A DNA stretch of 64,000 nt, taken from positions 6,634,001 to 6,698,000 of the forward strand of contig NZ_JAPEOK010000001.1 of NCBI RefSeq assembly GCF_026341515.1, read 5' to 3'. The position numbers and the translations under genes are program-made. The DNA comes from Streptomyces sp. NBC_00878. Its GTDB lineage: Bacteria; Actinomycetota; Actinomycetes; Streptomycetales; Streptomycetaceae. The stretch's first letter is position 1. The number at the start of each line of letters is the position of its first letter. This document shows, piece after piece, positions 1 through 9,614 of the stretch. Under the pieces are notes generated by a model, which was given only the letters and a program-made list of their open reading frames with translations, had not been told where the DNA came from and ran no database searches.

Positions 1-70
1 TCGCCCGGTGCGGCGAGTGGGGGCACCTCCCACGCCCTTAAGGCAGTGGGGGAGCGTGCCAGGCGCCGCC

Positions 71-100
71 CGGCAGACGGGAATTTGACGACAGGGCCTA
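71..100. repeat. partial copy of a dispersed intergenic repeat
   Basis: This 30-base stretch ending in gacgacagggccta is almost identical to the stretch at 14041-14070, which forms one arm and the loop of a hairpin behind galE. Only the loop and right arm are visible here; the matching left arm is not found upstream in this window. It lies before the HAD gene and probably marks the end of the preceding transcription unit. Confidence 0.55.
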
Positions 101-179
101 GGCCCCCACCCGCGGCTCCCGGGGGCGCGCGCTGAAGCACTCCGAGGGTGTTGTCAGTGCGGCCGGGTATTTTTTTGGT

Positions 180-845
180 ATGGGGATGCACGGAGCAGCA
201 CACATCGTCTGGGACTGGAACGGAACCCTGTTCCACGACAACGCGGCAATCATCGGAGCGACGAACGCGGCCTTCGCCGAGCTGGGGATGGAGCCGATCA
301 CACTGGAGAGGTACCGGGAGGTGTACTGCGTACCGGTGCCGAAGTTCTACGAGCGGCTGCTCGGGCGGCTGCCCACGGACGAGGAGTGGGAGGTCATGGA
401 CGAGACCTTCCAGCGGTACTACACGGAGCACCGGGTGGCCTGCGAGCTCACCGACGGGGTGCCCGGGCTGCTCGCCGAGTGGGTGTCGGCCGGCCGCAGC
501 CAGTCCCTCCTGAGCATGTACGGGCATGAGGAGCTCGTCCCGTTGGTGCGGGGGTTCGGGATCGAGCCGCATTTCCTGCGCGTCGACGGGCGGACGGGGC
601 CGTCCGGGGGAAGCAAGGCCGAGCACATGGTCCGGCACATAGGGGCGCTGGCGGGCGTGGAGCCCGCTCGTACGGTGGTGATCGGGGACGCGGCGGACGA
701 CGCGGTCGCCGCGCTGCATGTGGGCGCGCGGGCCGTGCTCTACACCGGGGGGTCGCACAGCCGGGCCAGCCTCGAAGGGGTCGGGGTGCCGGTGGTGGAC
801 AGCCTGGAGGAGGCGGTCGCGGAGGCCGAGCGGCTGGCTGCCTGA
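180..845 (+). CDS. HAD-superfamily hydrolase (phosphoglycolate phosphatase-like)
   Basis: A 221-residue soluble haloacid-dehalogenase phosphatase. Motif I is DWNGTL with the presumed nucleophile Asp12 and an Asn where many HADs have Asp; a serine motif II lies near residue 114, motif III lysine near residue 146 (GGSKAEH) and motif IV is GDAADD near residue 170. A helical cap fits between motifs I and II, as in class-I HADs acting on small phosphate esters. The substrate cannot be read from sequence. The start at 180 is preceded by TATTTT six bases upstream, which resembles a leaderless -10 box; an ATG at 186 is the alternative. It stands alone, separated by 600 bases from the glutamate dehydrogenase gene downstream. 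Confidence 0.85.
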   Translation: MGMHGAAHIVWDWNGTLFHDNAAIIGATNAAFAELGMEPITLERYREVYCVPVPKFYERLLGRLPTDEEWEVMDETFQRYYTEHRVACELTDGVPGLLAEWVSAGRSQSLLSMYGHEELVPLVRGFGIEPHFLRVDGRTGPSGGSKAEHMVRHIGALAGVEPARTVVIGDAADDAVAALHVGARAVLYTGGSHSRASLEGVGVPVVDSLEEAVAEAERLAA

Positions 846-1446
846 GCGGAAGCGTGCGGGTTTCTGGCGGGTCCCTTGGGGGCGGGCGGTTCCTTTTCCC
901 CAGCCCCGCCCCTTCCCGAAACGGGGGCTCCGCCCCCAGGACCCCGGGGTTGTTCGTCGGCCGCAGGTTCGGTGGTGGCTTGGCGCGCAGTTCCCCGCGC
1001 CCCTTGGGTGCGCGTGTGCTCAGCCACGTATCCCGAGTGGAGCGAACTGTGCAGAGTGTCAAAATCGGGCCCCCTCTTTTGTACACATACGGCTCATGAC
1101 GGGGGCCCGGTGGAGAGCGATAGCCTTGGTGCCGTGATCAGCGCGATACGTCGCGGGGGCCTCGTTGCCCCTGCCCTGCGCCCGGACCGCACGGACGACA
1201 TCCGTGACCGGGCGATCGCTGGTCTTCGCCGGCGGGGAAGGGCGGAAAGCGCCGCCCACGCGGCAGGCGCAGGCGCACCGAGAGCAGTGTCACAGCCTCC
1301 GGAGCGGCCGAGATTGGCCGATTGCACCCCGCTCATCTCTCATCGCGGCATAGCGTCGAACCAGACCGGACACCCCGCGTCGCGGCGCTACGTCACTTCA
1401 CGTTCTACGACGTCACGCAACGGCGCGCGACAGGAGCCAGAGGACA
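846..1446. other. intergenic region upstream of the glutamate dehydrogenase gene
   Basis: No convincing gene. It holds a GC-rich repeat-like block at about 880-1010, including one copy of the dispersed element with core gcgcagttccccgcgcccct. At 1056-1086 there is an imperfect inverted repeat (gtgtcaaaa, 12-base spacer, ttttgtacac), which could be a weak terminator or regulatory site. The stretch 1100-1446 must hold the promoter of the downstream gene, but I cannot assign clear -10/-35 boxes. Confidence 0.5.
978..1005 (+). repeat. dispersed repeat, core gcgcagttccccgcgcccct
   Basis: The core at about 985-1004 recurs at 35384-35403 and, inverted, around 21352-21371; a degenerate form lies near 44450-44500. 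All copies are intergenic, next to gene ends. This looks like a Streptomyces intergenic repeat rather than a coding signal. Confidence 0.6.
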
Positions 1447-4400
1447 ATGCAGACCAAGCTGGACGAAGCCAAGGCCGAGCTGCTCGCACGAGCCGCCCGG
1501 GTTGCTGAGAACAGCCCGGTCGGGGGGAATCTTCACCTGCCGACCGGGAAGACGGGCGCGAGCGCTCCCGACCAGGACACCCTGCTCGCGTTCCTCCAGC
1601 GCTACTACCTGCACACCGCCCCGGAGGACCTCGCCGACCGCGACCCGGTCGATGTTTTCGGAGCCGCGTTCTCGCACTACCGGCTGGCCGAGAACCGACC
1701 CCAGGGCACGGCCAACGTCAGAGTCCACACGCCGACCGTCGAGGAGAACGGCTGGACCTGCAGCCACTCCGTCGTCGAGGTCGTCACGGACGACATGCCC
1801 TTCCTCGTCGACTCCGTGACCAACGAGCTGTCCCGGCAGGGGCGCGGGATCCATGTCGTTATTCACCCGCAGGTCGTCGTGCGGCGTGACCTCACCGGCA
1901 GGCTCATCGAGGTCCTGAAGACCCGGCCCACCGGGGAGCTGCCCCACGACGGCTCCGTCGAGTCCTGGATCCACGTCGAGATCGACCGCGAGACCGACCG
2001 CGCCGATCTGAAGCAGATCACCGCCGACCTGGTGCGCGTCCTGTCCGACGCCCGTGAGGCCGTCGAGGACTGGGAGAAGATGCGCGACTCCGCGCTGCGC
2101 ATCGCCGACGAGCTGCCCACCGAGCCGACCGCCGACGACCTGCGTGACCAGGAGGTCGAGGAGGCCCGTGAGCTGCTGCGCTGGCTCGCGGACGACCACT
2201 TCACCTTCCTCGGATACCGGGAGTACGAGCTGCGGGAGGACGATTCGCTCGCCGCCGTTCCCGGCACCGGGCTCGGCATCCTCCGCTCCGACCCGCACCA
2301 CGCGACCGACGAGAGCCACCCGGTCAGCCCGTCCTTCGAGCGGCTGCCCGCCGACGTCCGCGCCAAGGCCCGCGAGCACAAGGTCCTGGTCCTCACCAAG
2401 GCCAACAGCCGCGCCACCGTGCACCGGCCCTCGTACCTCGACTACGTCGGCGTGAAGAAGTTCGACGAGAACGGCGACGTCGTCGGCGAGCGCCGTTTCC
2501 TCGGCCTCTTCTCCTCCGCCGCGTACACCGAGTCCGTACGCCGTGTCCCCGTCGTCCGGCGCAAGGTCGAGGAGGTGCTGAAGGGCGCGGGCTTCTCGCC
2601 CAACAGCCACGACGGGCGCGACCTCCTCCAGATCATGGAGACGTACCCGCGCGACGAGCTCTTCCAGACCCCGCCCGACGAGCTGCGGTCGATCGTCACC
2701 TCCGTCCTCTACCTCCAGGAGCGGCGGCGGCTGCGGCTCTACCTGCGGCAGGACGAGTACGGGCGTTACTACTCGGCGCTGGTCTACCTCCCGCGCGACC
2801 GCTACACCACCGGCGTACGCCTGCGGATCATCGACATCCTGAAGGAGGAGCTCGGCGGCATCAGCGTCGACTTCACCGCCTGGAACACCGAGTCGATCCT
2901 CTCCCGGCTGCACTTCGTGGTCCGGGTCCCGCAGGGCACCGAGCTGCCGCAGCTCAGTGACGCCGACAAGGAGCGCATCGAGGCGCGGCTCGTCGAGGCC
3001 GCCCGCTCCTGGACCGACGGTTTCGCCGAGGCGCTGAACGCGGAGTGCGGCGAGGAGCGCGCCGCCGAGCTGATGCGCCGGTACGGCAACGCCATCCCCG
3101 AGGGCTACAAGGCCGACCACAACCCGCGCACGGCGGTCGCCGACCTGGTCCACCTGGATCAGCTCGGCAACGGCAAGGACTTCGCACTCAGCCTGTACGA
3201 GCCGGTGGGCGCCGCCCCCGGCGAGCGCCGTTTCAAGATCTACCGCACCGGGGAGTCGGTCTCCCTCTCCGCCGTCCTGCCGGTCCTCACCCGGCTCGGC
3301 GTCGAGGTCACCGACGAGCGCCCGTACGAGCTGCGCTGCTCGGACCGGCCGTCCGCGTGGATCTACGACTTCGGCCTGCGCCTGGCCAAGCTGGGCAGCG
3401 GCAACGGCGACCACCTCGGTGAGGACGGCCGCGAGCGGTTCCAGGAGGCCTTCTCGGCGACCTGGACCGGACAGGCCGAGAACGACGGCTTCAACTCCCT
3501 CGTCCTGAGCGCCGGGCTGACCTGGCGGCAGGCGATGGTGCTGCGCGCGTACGCCAAGTACCTGCGGCAGGCCGGTTCGACCTTCAGCCAGGACTACATG
3601 GAGGACACCCTCCGCAACAACGTCCACACCACCCGGCTGCTCATCTCGCTCTTCGAGGCGCGGATGTCCCCGGACCGGCAGCGCGCCGGTCTCGAACTGA
3701 CCGACGCCCTGCTGGAGGAGCTGGACGCCGCCCTCGACCAGGTGGCGAGCCTCGACGAGGACCGGATCCTGCGCTCGTTCCTCACGGTCATCAAGGCGAC
3801 CCTGCGGACGAACTTCTTCCAGGAGGCGGGTGGCGGCGAGCCGCACACGTACGTCTCCATGAAGTTCGACCCGCAGGCCATCCCGGACCTCCCGGCGCCG
3901 CGTCCGGCGTACGAGATCTGGGTGTACTCGCCGCGGGTCGAGGGCGTCCACCTCAGGTTCGGCAAGGTCGCGCGCGGTGGTCTGCGCTGGTCCGACCGGC
4001 GTGAGGACTTCCGGACCGAGATCCTCGGGCTGGTCAAGGCGCAGATGGTCAAGAACACCGTCATCGTGCCCGTCGGCGCCAAGGGCGGCTTCGTCGCCAA
4101 GCAGCTGCCGGACCCGGCCGTGGACCGCGACGCCTGGCTGGCGGAGGGCATCCGCAGCTACAAGACCTTCATCTCGGCGCTGCTCGACATCACCGACAAC
4201 ATGGTGGCCGGCGAGGTCGTACCGCCCGCCGACGTCGTACGGCACGACGAGGACGACACGTACCTCGTCGTCGCCGCGGACAAGGGCACGGCGACGTTCT
4301 CCGACATCGCCAACGGTGTCGCGGAGAGCTACAACTTCTGGCTCGGGGACGCCTTCGCCTCCGGCGGCTCGGCCGGCTACGACCACAAGAAGATGGGCAT

Positions 4401-6384
4401 CACCGCCCGCGGCGCCTGGGAGTCCGTCGAGCGGCACTTCCGGGAGCTGGGCGTCAACACGCAGACCGAGGACTTCACGGTCGTGGGTGTCGGCGACATG
4501 AGTGGTGACGTGTTCGGCAACGGCATGCTGCTGAGCGAGCACATCCGGCTGGTCGCCGCCTTCGACCACCGGCACATCTTCATCGACCCGAACCCGGTCG
4601 CGGAGACGTCGTACGCGGAGAGGCGCAGGCTGTTCGAGCTGCCGCGTTCCTCCTGGGCCGACTACGACAAGGAGCTGCTGTCGCAGGGCGGCGGCATCTT
4701 CCCCCGTATGGCCAAGGCCATCCAGCTCAACAACCACATCCGCGAGGCCCTCGGCATCGAGTCCCCCGTCGCCAAGATGACCCCCGCCGACCTGATGCGG
4801 GCGATCCTCAAGGCGCAGGTGGACCTGCTGTGGAACGGCGGCATCGGTACGTACGTGAAGGCGTCGACCGAGTCGCACGCGGACGTCGGCGACAAGGCCA
4901 ACGACGCGATCCGCGTGGACGGCGCCGACCTCCGGGTCAAGGTCGTCGGCGAGGGCGGCAACCTCGGCCTCACCCAGCTGGGCCGCATCGAGTTCGCGCA
5001 GGCCGGCGGCAGGGTCAACACCGACGCCATCGACAACAGCGCGGGCGTGGACACCTCCGACCACGAGGTGAACATCAAGATCCTGCTCAACGCGGTCGTC
5101 GCGGACGGCGACATGACCGTCAAGCAGCGCAACAAGCTGCTCGCCCAGATGACCGACGAGGTCGGCGCCCTCGTCCTGCGCAACAACTACGCACAGAACG
5201 TGGCGCTCTCCAACGCGCTCGCCCAGTCCAAGGACATGCTCCACGCCCAGCAGCGCTTCATGCGCCACCTGGTCCGCGAGGGCCATCTGAACCGGGCGCT
5301 GGAGTTCCTGCCGACCGACCGGCAGATCCGGGAGCGGCTCGGCACCGGGCACGGCCTGACCCAGCCGGAGACGGCCGTCCTCCTCGCGTACACGAAGATC
5401 ACGGTCGCCGACGAGCTGCTGCACACGTCGCTGCCCGACGATCCGTATCTGCGGAGCCTGCTGAGCGCGTACTTCCCGACCGCACTGCGCGAGGAGTTCA
5501 CCGAGCAGATCGACAGCCATCCGCTGCGGCGCGAGATCGTCACGACCGTGCTGGTCAACGACACGGTCAACACCGGTGGTACGAGCTTCCTGCACCGGCT
5601 GCGCGAGGAGACCGGGGCCTCCCTGGAGGAGATCGTCCGGGCGCAGACCGCGGCCCGCGCGATCTTCAACTCCAGCGAGGTGTGGGACGCCGTCGAGGCG
5701 CTCGACAATGTCGTCGCCGCGGATGTCCAGACACGGATCCGGCTGCACTCGCGGCGGCTCGTCGAGCGTGGGACGCGGTGGCTGCTGAACAACCGGCCGC
5801 AGCCGCTTCAGCTCGCCGAGACGATCGACTTCTTCCGGGACGGGGTCACGCGGGTCTGGGCCGAGCTGCCCAAGATGCTGCGGGGCGCGGATCTGGAGTG
5901 GTACCAGCGGATCTACGACGAGCTGTCCGGCGGCCAGGTGCCCGACGAGCTCGCCCAGCGGGTGGCCGGGTTCTCGTCCGCCTTCCCGTCGCTCGACATC
6001 GTGGCGGTGGGCGACCGGGTGGGCAAGGATCCGATGGACGTCGCCGAGATCTACTACGACCTCGCCGACCGGCTGCGGATCACGCAGCTCATGGACCGGA
6101 TCATCGAGCTGCCGCGGGCGGATCGCTGGCAGTCCATGGCGCGGGCGTCCATCCGCGAGGACCTGTACGCGGCGCATGCCGCGCTCACCGCGGATGTGCT
6201 CGCGGTGGGCAATGGGGAGGCGACGCCTGAGCAGCGGTACAAGGCGTGGGAGGAGAAGAACGCGGCGATTCTCGCGCGGGCGCGGACGACTCTGGAGGAG
6301 ATCCAGGGGTCCGAGGACTTTGATCTGGCGAATCTGTCGGTGGCGATGCGGACGATGCGGACGATGCTGCGCACGCATTCGTAA
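1447..6384 (+). CDS. NAD-dependent glutamate dehydrogenase, large (180-kDa) class
   Basis: A 1645-residue cytoplasmic enzyme converting L-glutamate and NAD+ to 2-oxoglutarate, ammonium and NADH (EC 1.4.1.2). Length and domain order fit the L_180 class first described in Streptomyces clavuligerus and homologous to Pseudomonas GdhB: a long N-terminal regulatory part with ACT-like segments, then the catalytic core in the middle. The core shows LRWSDRREDFRTE followed by the substrate-binding AKGGF motif (Lys near residue 879), then the dinucleotide-binding segment GVGDMSGDVFGNGML. The ATG at 1447 follows an AGGAG (about 1432) and AGAGG. It is monocistronic, with a strong terminator after the stop. 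A reading frame of similar length on the opposite strand is a codon-bias shadow. Catabolic glutamate use is the expected role. Confidence 0.95.
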   Translation: MQTKLDEAKAELLARAARVAENSPVGGNLHLPTGKTGASAPDQDTLLAFLQRYYLHTAPEDLADRDPVDVFGAAFSHYRLAENRPQGTANVRVHTPTVEENGWTCSHSVVEVVTDDMPFLVDSVTNELSRQGRGIHVVIHPQVVVRRDLTGRLIEVLKTRPTGELPHDGSVESWIHVEIDRETDRADLKQITADLVRVLSDAREAVEDWEKMRDSALRIADELPTEPTADDLRDQEVEEARELLRWLADDHFTFLGYREYELREDDSLAAVPGTGLGILRSDPHHATDESHPVSPSFERLPADVRAKAREHKVLVLTKANSRATVHRPSYLDYVGVKKFDENGDVVGERRFLGLFSSAAYTESVRRVPVVRRKVEEVLKGAGFSPNSHDGRDLLQIMETYPRDELFQTPPDELRSIVTSVLYLQERRRLRLYLRQDEYGRYYSALVYLPRDRYTTGVRLRIIDILKEELGGISVDFTAWNTESILSRLHFVVRVPQGTELPQLSDADKERIEARLVEAARSWTDGFAEALNAECGEERAAELMRRYGNAIPEGYKADHNPRTAVADLVHLDQLGNGKDFALSLYEPVGAAPGERRFKIYRTGESVSLSAVLPVLTRLGVEVTDERPYELRCSDRPSAWIYDFGLRLAKLGSGNGDHLGEDGRERFQEAFSATWTGQAENDGFNSLVLSAGLTWRQAMVLRAYAKYLRQAGSTFSQDYMEDTLRNNVHTTRLLISLFEARMSPDRQRAGLELTDALLEELDAALDQVASLDEDRILRSFLTVIKATLRTNFFQEAGGGEPHTYVSMKFDPQAIPDLPAPRPAYEIWVYSPRVEGVHLRFGKVARGGLRWSDRREDFRTEILGLVKAQMVKNTVIVPVGAKGGFVAKQLPDPAVDRDAWLAEGIRSYKTFISALLDITDNMVAGEVVPPADVVRHDEDDTYLVVAADKGTATFSDIANGVAESYNFWLGDAFASGGSAGYDHKKMGITARGAWESVERHFRELGVNTQTEDFTVVGVGDMSGDVFGNGMLLSEHIRLVAAFDHRHIFIDPNPVAETSYAERRRLFELPRSSWADYDKELLSQGGGIFPRMAKAIQLNNHIREALGIESPVAKMTPADLMRAILKAQVDLLWNGGIGTYVKASTESHADVGDKANDAIRVDGADLRVKVVGEGGNLGLTQLGRIEFAQAGGRVNTDAIDNSAGVDTSDHEVNIKILLNAVVADGDMTVKQRNKLLAQMTDEVGALVLRNNYAQNVALSNALAQSKDMLHAQQRFMRHLVREGHLNRALEFLPTDRQIRERLGTGHGLTQPETAVLLAYTKITVADELLHTSLPDDPYLRSLLSAYFPTALREEFTEQIDSHPLRREIVTTVLVNDTVNTGGTSFLHRLREETGASLEEIVRAQTAARAIFNSSEVWDAVEALDNVVAADVQTRIRLHSRRLVERGTRWLLNNRPQPLQLAETIDFFRDGVTRVWAELPKMLRGADLEWYQRIYDELSGGQVPDELAQRVAGFSSAFPSLDIVAVGDRVGKDPMDVAEIYYDLADRLRITQLMDRIIELPRADRWQSMARASIREDLYAAHAALTADVLAVGNGEATPEQRYKAWEEKNAAILARARTTLEEIQGSEDFDLANLSVAMRTMRTMLRTHS

Positions 6385-6403
6385 CCGTCGGCGGTAGCGG
6401 TCC

Positions 6404-6435
6404 GGGGCGCCCTGTTGGTTGGGGCGCCCCTTTTT
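6404..6435 (+). terminator. intrinsic terminator after the glutamate dehydrogenase gene
   Basis: Arms ggggcgccc (6404-6412) and gggcgcccc (6422-6430) form a nine-base-pair GC stem followed by five T residues, 20 bases after the stop codon. A canonical intrinsic terminator. Confidence 0.9.
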
Positions 6436-6590
6436 CTTCGCCCCTGCTGCCCCTACCCTCCCCCTCCCCCACTCTCGGCTTCGCTCGAGCGGGGGGACCC
6501 CCATCGTCCCTGGGGGTTGCGCCCCCAGACCCCCGCTTTTCGGCCTGAACGGCCTCGTCCTCAAAACGCCGGACGGGCTGGGTGCGCAAC
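6436..6590 (-). repeat. dispersed ~150-bp intergenic repeat, copy 1
   Basis: Contains actctcggcttcgctcgagc, a gggggacccccatcgtccctggggg hairpin-rich centre and cctcaaaacgccggacgggctg. Read on the minus strand it matches 27803-27945 nearly base for base over its whole length, and its inner part recurs at 41737-41793. It lies between the glutamate dehydrogenase terminator and the first wall-polymer gene and contains no ORF of its own. Confidence 0.8.
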
Positions 6591-6680
6591 CCGTGTACTT
6601 CGATCCACATCTACCTAAGTGGCCCCCATGCGGCCTACACCCCGTACAGGGTCCAGCGCTGGACACTTAGGATTAATGGG

Positions 6681-9614
6681 ATGAACGAGGAATCGCCGAA
6701 CGTACCGGACGTGTCCGTCGTCGTGATCGTCTACAACGACGAGGCCCGGCTGCCCACAGCCGTGCACTCCGTGCTGGCGCAGACCCTCCGGAACGTCGAG
6801 GTCGTGATCGTGGACGACCGGAGCACGGACGGCTCGTACGACGTGGCGCGGCGGCTGGTCGCCGGGCACCCAGGCCGCGTGCGGGCCTTCCAGCTCGACG
6901 AGAACAGCGGCGGGTGCGGGGCTCCCCGCAACCACGGGATCGCCCAGGCCCGCGGCACCTACGTCCTCTTCCTCGACAGCGACGACGTACTGGAGCGCAA
7001 CGCCTGCCGGAACATGCTGGAGGCGGCCGAGACGACCGGCGCCGACCTGGTCTCCGGGATGTGCGTACGGGTGCACGTGGACTCGCGCAGCGGCAAGGAG
7101 GTCAAGTGGTACCCCTGGCTGTACGCCGGCACCCGCACCCTGGAGTCGATCTCCGAGCTGCCCGACCTGCTCGTCTTCGACACCCTGTCGACGAACAAGT
7201 GCTATCGGAGGGAGTTCCTGGTTGAGCAGGGGCTCGCGTTCCCCGTCGGCATTCACTACGAAGACCTGCTCTTCTCCGCTCAGGCCTACGCCGCCGCCCG
7301 CCGCATCACCCTCATCCCGAACCGCGTCTACGACTGGAACGTCGTCGACAAGGCCGCGACCAAGTCGATCAGCAACCGGCGCGCCGAGATCGCCAACTTC
7401 GCGCACCGGATGGAGATCCATCGGCGCGTCGATCAACTCCTCGTCGACAAGGGGCTGCTGGACCTCAAGTTCCACAAGGACGTCAAGTTCCTCAAGCACG
7501 ACCTGGTGCTGCATCTGCGTGATCTGCCGTTCCGGGACGCCTCCTACCGGGAGGAGTTCGCCGCGATCGCCCGCGACTACCTGGAGTCCATCGACCGCGC
7601 CGCCTTCGACGAGGTGGAGCCCATCCACGCCATCTGCGCCTATCTGCTGCAGAAGAGCGACTGGGACAACCTCCTGCCGGCCGTCGACACCCTCACCAAC
7701 CGCGACAAGATCTCCTCGCCGCTGGTGGAGCGCGACGGCCGGATCTACTGGTGTGCGGAGCATCTCGACGACCATCTCGACGACCATCTCGACGACCACC
7801 TCGACGGCGACTTCGCCCGGCACGTCCTCGACGTCACCGAACTCGGCTATCACGCCAAGCCCGTCGAGAAGATGTTCCTGCGCAACGTCCTGACCGGGTA
7901 CACCGGGCATACCGGGTACACCGGTCACGAGGAGGCCGCCGGGGCTGTCCGGCTGGTCGGGCGCATCACCAATCCCCTCGGTGTCATTCCGTCCGGCGCC
8001 CGGCTCAGCGGCGAGCTGGAGTTCGCCGCCCGCCGCAAAGGCGTGCGGTTCCAGACCTTCCGCTTCCCCGTGGCCACCCTGCGGCACGAGGGCGAGGCCA
8101 TCGCCTGGGAGGCGTCGGTCGACCTCGCGCGCGGGCTGCGGCCGCTGGGCATCGTGGACGCGGTGTGGGACGTACGGCTGCACCTCGGCGTCGACGGCGT
8201 ACGCACCACCACCCGCCTCACCGCCGCCGAACCCGGCCTGGTCGCCGGGCGGTTGCCCGTCCGGCCCCGGCTCACCCGACTGGTCGCCGACCACATCACG
8301 CCCGAGATCTCCTCGCGCGGTCACCTCTGCTTCCGGATCGTGACCCGCGAGAAGGTGGACGCGCTCGTCGAGCGGGGTGTGCGGGGCGCCCCCGGCCGGT
8401 TCGCCAAGTCCGGGTACCGGAAGGCGAAGGAGGTCCGCAGGAAACTCACCTCCGGTGACACCAAGATCCGGCTCTACCACGAGGTGTTCAGCCGGCTGCC
8501 CGTGAAGAAGGGGCTCGTCGTCTTCGAGAGCCACCTCGGCCGGCAGTACAGCGACAGCCCGAAGGCGATCTACGAGGAAATGCGGCGCCAGGGGCTCGAC
8601 TTCGAGGCCGTGTGGTCGTACACGGGGAACAGTCCTTCCGGGTTTCCGGCCGACGCCACTCTCGTACGCCGCTGGTCGCTGCCCTATCTGAAGGCGCTCG
8701 CGCAGGCCGAGTTCTGGGTCGACAACCAGAGCTATCCGCTGAAGCTCACCAAGCGGCCCGAGACCACCTACATCCAGACCTGGCACGGCTCGGCGCTCAA
8801 GCGCATGGGCTTCGACGAGCCCGAGTGGAAGCTCAGGTCCCAGCCCGAGCAGGCCGAACAGCAGCGCACCCTCGACCGCTTCGACCGGTTCCTGATCCGT
8901 TCCGAGCACGATGTACGCACCCTCGCCCGCGCGTTCCGCCTGAAGGAGAAGACGCTGCTGCGGGTGGGTTACCCCCGCAACGACGCCCTCGTGCAGACCA
9001 GGAAGCGGGAAGCGGACGTCGGCCGTCGCGAACGCGGGGCGCTCGCGGTCGAGTTGGGGATTCCCGATGGCAAGGCCGTGCTGCTGTACGCGCCCACCTT
9101 CCGTCAGCACGGGGGCAGGCAGCGGCGGTTCGAGCTGCCCTTCGACGTGGAGCGGTTCGCCGACACGTTCGGCGACCGGTACGTCCTGCTCGTGCGCTCG
9201 CACTACCTGAACCACGTCGTGCTCCCGCCGTCCGTGCGCGGGCGCGTCATCGACGTATCGGCACACCACGACGTGACCCCGCTGCTCGCGCTCGCCGACG
9301 GGCTGATCACCGACTACTCGTCCGTGATGTTCGACTACGCGCTCCTCGGCCGGCCGATGTTCTTCTTCGCGTACGACTACGAGGAGTACGTGCACGAGGG
9401 GCGCGGTACCTACTTCGACCTGCTGGAGCGGGCGCCGGGGCCGGTCGCGCGCACCGAGGACGAACTGCACACCGCCCTCACCTCCCTGGACGAGCAGGCC
9501 GCGAAGTACGCGGAGGCGCGGGAGGGGTTCGTGGCGGAGTTCGGCGAGTACGACCGGGGAAACGCCGCCCAGAGCATCGTCGACCAGTTCTTCGCGCAGT
9601 GGAGGCGTGGATGA
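6681..9614 (+). CDS. glycosyltransferase 2 / TagF-like glycerophosphotransferase fusion
   Basis: A 977-residue two-domain wall-polymer enzyme. Residues about 10-250 are a GT-A family 2 transferase (VSVVVIVYND start, VDDRSTDGS, metal-binding LFLDSDD near residue 98). After a linker, the C-terminal ~400 residues are a CDP-glycerol:poly(glycerophosphate) glycerophosphotransferase of the TagF type (TWHGSALKRMG near residue 700, ITDYSSVMFDYALLGRP near the end). It should add sugars and polyol-phosphate units to a lipid-linked polymer at the inner membrane face; the exact donor is not readable. The start chosen is ATG 6681, giving a GT2-like beginning, although the frame is open further upstream. 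Its stop overlaps the next gene's start (ATGA), so the two are translationally coupled. The linker carries in-frame 12-bp and 18-bp tandem repeats. Confidence 0.9.
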   Translation: MNEESPNVPDVSVVVIVYNDEARLPTAVHSVLAQTLRNVEVVIVDDRSTDGSYDVARRLVAGHPGRVRAFQLDENSGGCGAPRNHGIAQARGTYVLFLDSDDVLERNACRNMLEAAETTGADLVSGMCVRVHVDSRSGKEVKWYPWLYAGTRTLESISELPDLLVFDTLSTNKCYRREFLVEQGLAFPVGIHYEDLLFSAQAYAAARRITLIPNRVYDWNVVDKAATKSISNRRAEIANFAHRMEIHRRVDQLLVDKGLLDLKFHKDVKFLKHDLVLHLRDLPFRDASYREEFAAIARDYLESIDRAAFDEVEPIHAICAYLLQKSDWDNLLPAVDTLTNRDKISSPLVERDGRIYWCAEHLDDHLDDHLDDHLDGDFARHVLDVTELGYHAKPVEKMFLRNVLTGYTGHTGYTGHEEAAGAVRLVGRITNPLGVIPSGARLSGELEFAARRKGVRFQTFRFPVATLRHEGEAIAWEASVDLARGLRPLGIVDAVWDVRLHLGVDGVRTTTRLTAAEPGLVAGRLPVRPRLTRLVADHITPEISSRGHLCFRIVTREKVDALVERGVRGAPGRFAKSGYRKAKEVRRKLTSGDTKIRLYHEVFSRLPVKKGLVVFESHLGRQYSDSPKAIYEEMRRQGLDFEAVWSYTGNSPSGFPADATLVRRWSLPYLKALAQAEFWVDNQSYPLKLTKRPETTYIQTWHGSALKRMGFDEPEWKLRSQPEQAEQQRTLDRFDRFLIRSEHDVRTLARAFRLKEKTLLRVGYPRNDALVQTRKREADVGRRERGALAVELGIPDGKAVLLYAPTFRQHGGRQRRFELPFDVERFADTFGDRYVLLVRSHYLNHVVLPPSVRGRVIDVSAHHDVTPLLALADGLITDYSSVMFDYALLGRPMFFFAYDYEEYVHEGRGTYFDLLERAPGPVARTEDELHTALTSLDEQAAKYAEAREGFVAEFGEYDRGNAAQSIVDQFFAQWRRG
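7761..7808 (+). repeat. in-frame 12-bp tandem repeat (His-Leu-Asp-Asp x4)
   Basis: Four near-identical units catctcgacgac starting at 7761, 7773, 7785 and 7797 encode HLDD HLDD HLDD HLDG in the linker of the GT2/TagF fusion. In-frame expansion leaves the protein intact. Confidence 0.9.
7893..7928 (+). repeat. in-frame 18-bp tandem repeat (Thr-Gly-Tyr-Thr-Gly-His x2)
   Basis: Two copies of accgggtacaccgggcat (7893-7910 and 7911-7928) encode TGYTGH twice, 85 bases after the HLDD array in the same gene. Each unit is itself built of two nine-base halves. Confidence 0.85.

Noticed and set aside
876..1508. Open frame across the gap before the glutamate dehydrogenase gene
   Set aside because: It runs through the dispersed GC-rich repeat and into the start of the next gene; the composition is Arg/Pro/Ser-rich without motifs.
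6436..6590. Insertion sequence
   Set aside because: The repeat has no transposase and no clear terminal inverted repeats or target duplications, so it is listed only as a dispersed repeat.
1405..6666. A 1753-codon open frame on the minus strand
   Set aside because: It is the antisense shadow of the glutamate dehydrogenase gene; high G+C removes stops from the opposite frame. Its translation is rich in Arg, Gly and Val runs and has no recognisable domain.
6615..9470. A 951-codon open frame antisense to the first GT2/TagF fusion
   Set aside because: Shadow of the real gene, with no family motifs and no ribosome site.
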